This document shows, piece by piece, positions 59,532-64,000 of a stretch of DNA of 64,000 nt (position 1 is the first letter of the stretch; every line of letters starts with the position of its first letter). Under the pieces are notes generated by a model. The model did not search any database, was not told the DNA's origin, and worked only from the letters and a program-made list of their open reading frames with translations. The stretch is from Paracidovorax avenae ATCC 19860 (GTDB lineage: Bacteria; Pseudomonadota; Gammaproteobacteria; Burkholderiales; Burkholderiaceae_C): the NCBI RefSeq assembly GCF_000176855.2, contig NC_015138.1, positions 1,364,001 to 1,428,000 of the forward strand, given 5' to 3'. A program made the position numbers and the translations under genes.

Positions 59532-60283
59532 CAAAGAAGAAACTCATCGCGGGCAACTGGAAGATGAATGGCGCCCTGGGCGCCAATGCCGCGTTGCTGC
59601 AGGCGCTGCGTGGCGGCCTCGAGGCGGGCGCGTTCCAGAACGTGGATGTGGCCGTGGCAGTGCCGGCGGCCTACCTCGCACAGGTGCAGGGCCTGGCCGA
59701 AGGCTCGGCCATCGCGCTGGCGGCGCAGGATGTGTCGCGGCACGAAGTGGGTGCCTACACGGGTGAAATCTCCGCGGCGATGCTGCAGGAATTCGGCGTG
59801 CGCTACGTGCTGGTCGGGCATTCCGAGCGCCGCCAGTACCACGGCGAGACCGACGAGCAGGTGGCCGAGAAGGCGCAGCGCGCGCTGGCCGCCGGCATCA
59901 CGCCGGTCGTGTGCGTGGGCGAGACGCTGGCCGAGCGCGAGGCCGCGCAGACCGAGGCCGTGGTCAAGCGCCAGCTGGCCGCGGTCATCCACCTGAACGG
60001 CCATTGCATCAGCGAGACCGTGGTGGCGTACGAGCCCGTCTGGGCCATCGGCACCGGCCGCACCGCCACGCCCGAGCAGGCGCAGCAGGTGCATGCCGTG
60101 CTGCGCGCGCAGCTGGCAGCGGCCAGCGAGCACGCGGACCGCATCCGCCTGCTCTACGGCGGCAGCATGAACGCCGCGAATGCGGCCACGCTGCTGGCCC
60201 AGCCCGACATCGACGGGGGCCTCGTGGGCGGCGCATCGCTCAAGGCCCAGGACTTTTTGCAGATCATCGCAGCGGCAGCCTGA
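59528..60283 (+). CDS. tpiA: Triose-phosphate isomerase
   Basis: TpiA, 251 residues from 59528. All catalytic residues are visible: Lys in [12 protein letters not shown], His in [15 protein letters not shown], Glu in [15 protein letters not shown], and loop-8 [13 protein letters not shown]. It interconverts dihydroxyacetone phosphate and glyceraldehyde 3-phosphate. secG follows 35 nt downstream. Confidence 0.98.
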   Translation: MTKKKLIAGNWKMNGALGANAALLQALRGGLEAGAFQNVDVAVAVPAAYLAQVQGLAEGSAIALAAQDVSRHEVGAYTGEISAAMLQEFGVRYVLVGHSERRQYHGETDEQVAEKAQRALAAGITPVVCVGETLAEREAAQTEAVVKRQLAAVIHLNGHCISETVVAYEPVWAIGTGRTATPEQAQQVHAVLRAQLAAASEHADRIRLLYGGSMNAANAATLLAQPDIDGGLVGGASLKAQDFLQIIAAAA

Positions 60284-60318
60284 GCGGCGCCGCGCGAACC
60301 AACCGGAGTAGAGAAGAA

Positions 60319-60708
60319 ATGAATGTGCTCGTGAATGTGATCCTGGCCGTGCAGATGCTGGCCGCGCTGGCAATGATCGGCCTCGTGCTCATCCAGCACG
60401 GCAAGGGTGCCGACATGGGTGCCGCGTTCGGCAGCGGCAGCTCGGGCAGCCTGTTCGGCGCCAGCGGCAGCGCGAACTTCCTGTCGCGCTCGACGGCGGT
60501 GCTGGCCGGCGTGTTCTTTGCGGCCACGCTCGCGCTGGCCTATTTCGGCAACGTCCGCCCCGCCGGGGTCGGCAGTGTGCTCGAGACCCCGGCAGCCGCT
60601 CCTGCCGCCGTGCAGTCCGTGTCGCCTTCGTCCACGCCGGCCGCTCCGGCGTCCGCCGTGCCGCCCGCGGCACCGGCCTCTGGCGCAGCGCAGATCCCGA
60701 CAAAATAA
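60319..60708 (+). CDS. secG: Preprotein translocase subunit SecG
   Basis: SecG, 129 residues. Two membrane helices (LVNVILAVQMLAALAMIGLV and AVLAGVFFAATLALAYFG) flank the conserved loop QHGKGADMGAAFGSGSSGSL. A Pro/Ala/Ser-rich tail of about 45 residues follows. It supports SecYE-dependent protein export. It lies between tpiA and a tRNA-Leu gene, the usual context. Confidence 0.96.
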   Translation: MNVLVNVILAVQMLAALAMIGLVLIQHGKGADMGAAFGSGSSGSLFGASGSANFLSRSTAVLAGVFFAATLALAYFGNVRPAGVGSVLETPAAAPAAVQSVSPSSTPAAPASAVPPAAPASGAAQIPTK

Positions 60709-60824
60709 TTGTCGGAAAAGTAACCGATTCATAGAGAGTCGGGTTTTTCCGGAGTAGAATTCCGGATTGTCTGGAAAGCCAAATAGCCCTTCGGGTTCCT
60801 CATGCCATCCAGATGCAGACATCA

Positions 60825-60909
60825 GCCGTCGTGGTGAAATTGGTAGACACGCTATCTTGAGGGGGTAGTGGCGAAAGCTGTGCGAGTTCGAGTCTCGCCG
60901 ACGGCACCA
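60825..60909 (+). tRNA. tRNA-Leu (anticodon GAG)
   Basis: An 85-nt gene including encoded CCA (60907-60909). The acceptor stem is GCCGTCG/CGACGGC, the anticodon stem CTATC/GGTAG has the loop TTGAGGG with anticodon GAG, a long type-II variable arm is present, and the T-arm carries GTTCGAGTC. A TAGAAT hexamer at 60755-60760 is a possible -10, though cotranscription with secG or nuoA is likely. Confidence 0.96.
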
Positions 60910-60931
60910 ACACACAAGCAAGCCCGCCCGG

Positions 60932-60953
60932 CCATTCCTCATCGCAGGAATGG
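60932..60953 (+). repeat. Perfect hairpin between tRNA-Leu and nuoA
   Basis: CCATTCCT (60932-60939) and AGGAATGG (60946-60953) form an 8-bp stem with the loop CATCGC. No T-run follows, so it is not a standard terminator. It may mark an RNA processing site 33 nt before nuoA. Confidence 0.55.
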
Positions 60954-60985
60954 GGGTGCGGCCCCAGCGGTGAGTACCCCTCCAG

Positions 60986-61345
60986 ATGAACCTCGATCAA
61001 TACCTCCCCGTTCTTCTGTTCATCCTGGTCGGCATCGGAGTGGGGGTGGTGCCCCTGGTCCTGGGCTACGTGCTGGGTCCCAACCGGCCCGACGCGGCCA
61101 AGAATTCCCCCTACGAGTGTGGCTTCGAGGCTTTCGAAGATGCGCGCATGAAGTTCGACGTGCGCTACTACCTCGTCGCCATCCTCTTCATTCTTTTCGA
61201 TCTGGAAATCGCATTCCTCTTCCCGTGGGCGGTCACGCTGCACGAGGTCGGGGTGACCGGTTTCGTCGCCGTCATCGTCTTCCTGGCCATCCTGGTCGTG
61301 GGCTTCGCCTACGAGTGGAAAAAGGGTGCCCTGGATTGGGAATGA
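60986..61345 (+). CDS. nuoA: NADH-quinone oxidoreductase subunit A
   Basis: NuoA, 119 residues with three membrane helices ([59 protein letters not shown]) and the conserved Cys-containing loop [17 protein letters not shown]. It is a membrane-arm subunit of complex I near the quinone site, and the first gene of the nuo operon. Confidence 0.98.
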   Translation: MNLDQYLPVLLFILVGIGVGVVPLVLGYVLGPNRPDAAKNSPYECGFEAFEDARMKFDVRYYLVAILFILFDLEIAFLFPWAVTLHEVGVTGFVAVIVFLAILVVGFAYEWKKGALDWE

Positions 61346-61369
61346 CGGGGCTTCACAAGGAACGACACG

Positions 61370-61849
61370 ATGATTGAAGGCGTGATGAAGGAAGGCTTCA
61401 TCACCACGAGCTATGACTCCGTGGTGAACTGGGCCAAGACCGGATCGCTGTGGCCCATGACCTTCGGTCTGGCCTGCTGCGCCGTCGAGATGATGCATGC
61501 CGCCGCGGCGCGCTACGACATCGGCCGCTTCGGCGCCGAGGTGTTCCGCGCGAGCCCCCGGCAGTCCGATCTGATGATCGTGGCCGGCACGCTCTGCAAC
61601 AAGATGGCCCCGGCCCTGCGCAAGGTGTACGACCAGATGTCGGAGCCGCGCTGGGTGATCTCCATGGGTTCCTGCGCCAACGGTGGCGGCTACTACCACT
61701 ACAGCTACTCGGTGGTGCGCGGCTGCGACCGCATCGTGCCGGTGGACGTGTACGTGCCGGGCTGCCCCCCGACCGCCGAGGCGCTCATCTACGGGATCAT
61801 CCAGCTCCAGCAGAAGATCCGCCGCACCCATACCATCGCCCGCGTCTGA
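61370..61849 (+). CDS. nuoB: NADH-quinone oxidoreductase subunit B
   Basis: NuoB, 159 residues. It carries the ligands of the terminal N2 [4Fe-4S] cluster: the tandem Cys pair in [13 protein letters not shown], Cys in [13 protein letters not shown] and Cys in [13 protein letters not shown]. It passes electrons to quinone at the junction of the peripheral and membrane arms. Confidence 0.98.
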   Translation: MIEGVMKEGFITTSYDSVVNWAKTGSLWPMTFGLACCAVEMMHAAAARYDIGRFGAEVFRASPRQSDLMIVAGTLCNKMAPALRKVYDQMSEPRWVISMGSCANGGGYYHYSYSVVRGCDRIVPVDVYVPGCPPTAEALIYGIIQLQQKIRRTHTIARV

Positions 61850-61862
61850 AGGGTTCTCCAGC

Positions 61863-62471
61863 ATGACAGCCATTGCCATCCGACCCGAGGCTCTGCGGGA
61901 CGCGGTCGCCGCTGCGCTCGGCGACAAGGCGCGCGACATCGTGATCGCGCTCGACGAACTCACGGTGACCGTCCCGGCCGCCGACTACCTGGCCGCGATG
62001 CAGCTGCTGCGCGATGCGCCCGGCTGCCGGTTCGAGCAGCTCGTGGACCTCTGCGGCATCGACTACTCCACCTATGGCGACGTGGGCACGGAAGGTGCGC
62101 GTTACGCCGTGGTGTCGCACCTGCTGTCCGTCAGTCTCAACCAGCGCGTGCGCGTGAAGGTGTTCTGCCCTGACGACGACTTCCCCGTGGTGGCGTCGGT
62201 GTCCAGCATCTGGAACTCCGCCAACTGGTACGAGCGCGAAGCCTTCGATCTCTACGGCATCGTGTTCGACGGCCATGACGACCTGCGCCGCATCCTGACC
62301 GACTACGGCTTCATCGGCCATCCGTTCCGCAAGGATTTCCCGCTGTCGGGCCACGTCGAGATGCGCTACGACACCGAGGCGCGCCGCGTGGTGTACGAGC
62401 CGGTGACGATCGAGCCGCGCGAGATCACGCCCCGCATCATCCGCGAAGAAAAGTATGGAGGCCTGCACTGA
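61863..62471 (+). CDS. nuoC: NADH-quinone oxidoreductase subunit C
   Basis: NuoC, 202 residues from 61863 ([15 protein letters not shown]). The 30-kDa subunit signature [20 protein letters not shown] followed by [20 protein letters not shown] is present. A peripheral-arm scaffold subunit next to NuoD; nuoC and nuoD are separate genes here, not fused as in E. coli. Confidence 0.98.
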   Translation: MTAIAIRPEALRDAVAAALGDKARDIVIALDELTVTVPAADYLAAMQLLRDAPGCRFEQLVDLCGIDYSTYGDVGTEGARYAVVSHLLSVSLNQRVRVKVFCPDDDFPVVASVSSIWNSANWYEREAFDLYGIVFDGHDDLRRILTDYGFIGHPFRKDFPLSGHVEMRYDTEARRVVYEPVTIEPREITPRIIREEKYGGLH

Positions 62472-62501
62472 GGCGCTGCTAGCGCATTCAGGCGATCCAC
62501 G

Positions 62502-63755
62502 ATGGCTGAAATCAAGAACTACTCCCTGAACTTTGGTCCGCAGCACCCGGCCGCGCACGGCGTGCTGCGCCTGGTGCTCGAGCTCGACGGCGAAGTCGTC
62601 CAGCGCGCCGACCCCCACATCGGCCTGCTGCACCGCGCCACCGAAAAGCTGGCCGAGCACAAGACCTTCATCCAGTCGCTGCCCTACATGGACCGGCTGG
62701 ACTACGTCTCGATGATGTGCAACGAGCACGCCTACTGCCTGGCCATCGAGAAGCTGCTGGGCATCGACGTGCCGCTGCGCGCGCAGTACATCCGCGTGAT
62801 GTTCTCCGAGATCACGCGCCTGCTGAACCACCTGATGTGGCTGGGATCGCACGGAAACGATTGCGGCAGCTCCACGATCCTGATCTACACGTTCCGCGAG
62901 CGTGAGGACCTGTTCGACATGTACGAGGCGGTGTCGGGCGCGCGCATGCACGCGGCCTACTTCCGTCCGGGCGGCGTCTACCGCGACCTGCCCGACAGCA
63001 TGCCGCAGTACCAGGCGAGCAAGGTGCGCAACGCCAAGGCGATCGAGGTGATGAACCAGAACCGCCGCGGCTCGCTGCTGGACTTCATCGACGACTTCAC
63101 GCAGCGCTTCCCCAAGTGCGTGGACGAGTACGAGACGCTGCTGACGGACAACCGCATCTGGAAGCAGCGCACCGTGGACATCGGCATCGTGACGCCGGAG
63201 CGCGCGCTGAACCTCGGCATGACGGGCCCGATGCTGCGCGGCTCGGGCATCGCCTGGGACCTGCGCAAGAAGCAGCCCTACGACGCCTACGACCGCGTGG
63301 AATTCGACATTCCCGTGGGCAAGACGGGCGACTGCTACGACCGCTACCTCGTGCGCGTGCAGGAGATGCGCCAGTCCAACCGCATCATCAAGCAGTGCGT
63401 GGACTGGCTCAAGGCCAACCCCGGCCCCGTCATCACCGACAACCACAAGGTGGCACCGCCGTCGCGCGAGTCGATGAAGTCGAACATGGAAGAGCTGATC
63501 CACCACTTCAAGCTCTTCACCGAAGGCTTCCGCGTGCCCGAGGGCGAAGCCTATGCCGCCGTCGAGCACCCGAAGGGCGAGTTCGGCATCTACCTCGTGA
63601 GCGACGGCGCCAACAAGCCGTACCGGCTCAAGATCCGCGCGCCGGGCTTTGCCCACCTCGCGACCCTCGACGAGATGGCGCGCGGGCACATGATTGCCGA
63701 TGCCGTGGCCATCATTGGCACGATGGATATCGTGTTCGGAGAGATTGACCGATGA
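62502..63755 (+). CDS. nuoD: NADH-quinone oxidoreductase subunit D
   Basis: NuoD, 417 residues, 49-kDa subunit. [40 protein letters not shown] and a C-terminal [20 protein letters not shown] ending in Arg are diagnostic. It forms the quinone-binding pocket with NuoB. Its stop overlaps the nuoE start (ATGA). Confidence 0.98.
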   Translation: MAEIKNYSLNFGPQHPAAHGVLRLVLELDGEVVQRADPHIGLLHRATEKLAEHKTFIQSLPYMDRLDYVSMMCNEHAYCLAIEKLLGIDVPLRAQYIRVMFSEITRLLNHLMWLGSHGNDCGSSTILIYTFREREDLFDMYEAVSGARMHAAYFRPGGVYRDLPDSMPQYQASKVRNAKAIEVMNQNRRGSLLDFIDDFTQRFPKCVDEYETLLTDNRIWKQRTVDIGIVTPERALNLGMTGPMLRGSGIAWDLRKKQPYDAYDRVEFDIPVGKTGDCYDRYLVRVQEMRQSNRIIKQCVDWLKANPGPVITDNHKVAPPSRESMKSNMEELIHHFKLFTEGFRVPEGEAYAAVEHPKGEFGIYLVSDGANKPYRLKIRAPGFAHLATLDEMARGHMIADAVAIIGTMDIVFGEIDR

Positions 63756-64000
63756 GTACCGAATCGAACCAAGCCGCCGGCTCGCCGGTGACCGAGGCTA
63801 CGCGCGCGCGCTTCGCCCGCGAAGTGGCGAAGTACCCGCCGGAGCAGAAGCAGTCCGCCGTGATGGCCTGCCTGTCCATCGTGCAGCAGGAGCAGGGCTG
63901 GGTCAGCGCCGAGAGCGAGGCCGTGATCGCCGAGGTCCTGGGCATGCCCCAGATCGCCGTGCATGAAGTCACGACCTTCTACAACATGTACAACCAGCAG
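63752..64000 (+). CDS. nuoE: NADH-quinone oxidoreductase subunit E (3' end cut by window edge)
   Basis: The first 83 residues of the 24-kDa subunit: an N-terminal extension, then [40 protein letters not shown] and [14 protein letters not shown]. The [2Fe-2S] ligands lie beyond the edge. It starts by ATGA overlap with nuoD and stays open to base 64000. Confidence 0.95.
   Translation, partial: MSTESNQAAGSPVTEATRARFAREVAKYPPEQKQSAVMACLSIVQQEQGWVSAESEAVIAEVLGMPQIAVHEVTTFYNMYNQQ

Overview
The window is about 70% G+C housekeeping chromosome from a betaproteobacterium of the family Comamonadaceae. Gene order (asd-fimV-truA-trpFBA-accD, leuC-entericidin-leuD-leuB, rpsF-priB-rpsR-rplI-dnaB, hom-thrC-mobB-moeA-moaD, rpsO-pnp-qor-tpiA-secG-tRNALeu-nuoABCDE) and protein style point to Acidovorax/Paracidovorax. 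A candidate type III effector behind a perfect plant-inducible-promoter (PIP) box suggests the plant-pathogenic citrulli/avenae group. That placement is inferred from recognition, not from a search.

Layout. 1-5975: minus-strand exopolysaccharide or O-antigen genes (truncated flippase, three glycosyltransferases, a polyprenyl-phosphate sugar transferase) with one methyltransferase on the plus strand. 6019-7310: a LON-domain protein and a YggT membrane protein. 7372-16530 (minus): accD, trpA, trpB, trpF, truA, fimV and asd, with an apparent Thr/Lys/Ile-rich leader peptide and attenuator in front of asd. 16838-22129 (minus): an SDR oxidoreductase, leuB, leuD, a tiny entericidin-type lipoprotein, leuC and a LysR regulator. 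22302-26211 (minus): dnaJ, dnaK and grpE with a sigma-32-like promoter. 26449-30541 (plus): rpsF, priB, rpsR, rplI, dnaB and an orphan SH3-like/DUF6348-like fusion. 30551-33980 (minus): a coiled-coil membrane protein, a PIN-PhoH ATPase, a Bcp peroxiredoxin and an Mth938-like protein. 34181-40479 (plus): an AlaA-type aminotransferase, hom, thrC, mobB, moeA and moaD.

Between moaD and moaE, which usually adjoin, lies about 2.7 kb of accessory DNA. It holds a dapA-family gene, the candidate effector and three small conserved genes. From 43188 the window continues with moaE, clpB (sigma-32-like promoter), a coniferyl-aldehyde-type dehydrogenase, a GNAT enzyme, a methyltransferase, dusC, a phospholipase-D/cardiolipin-synthase lipoprotein, an aminotransferase, rpsO, pnp, a quinone oxidoreductase, tpiA, secG, tRNA-Leu(GAG) and the first five genes of the complex I operon. 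nuoE is cut by the right edge.

Functionally the window combines amino-acid biosynthesis (Trp, Leu, and the aspartate family through asd/hom/thrC), molybdopterin synthesis, the DnaK and ClpB chaperones, ribosomal proteins with replication factors, RNA turnover (pnp) and respiration (nuo). No insertion sequence, prophage, CRISPR array or rRNA operon was seen. The points most worth following up are the PIP-box effector, the asd leader/attenuator, the SH3-DUF6348 fusion, and several precise palindromes at promoters (lysR, rpsF, grpE).
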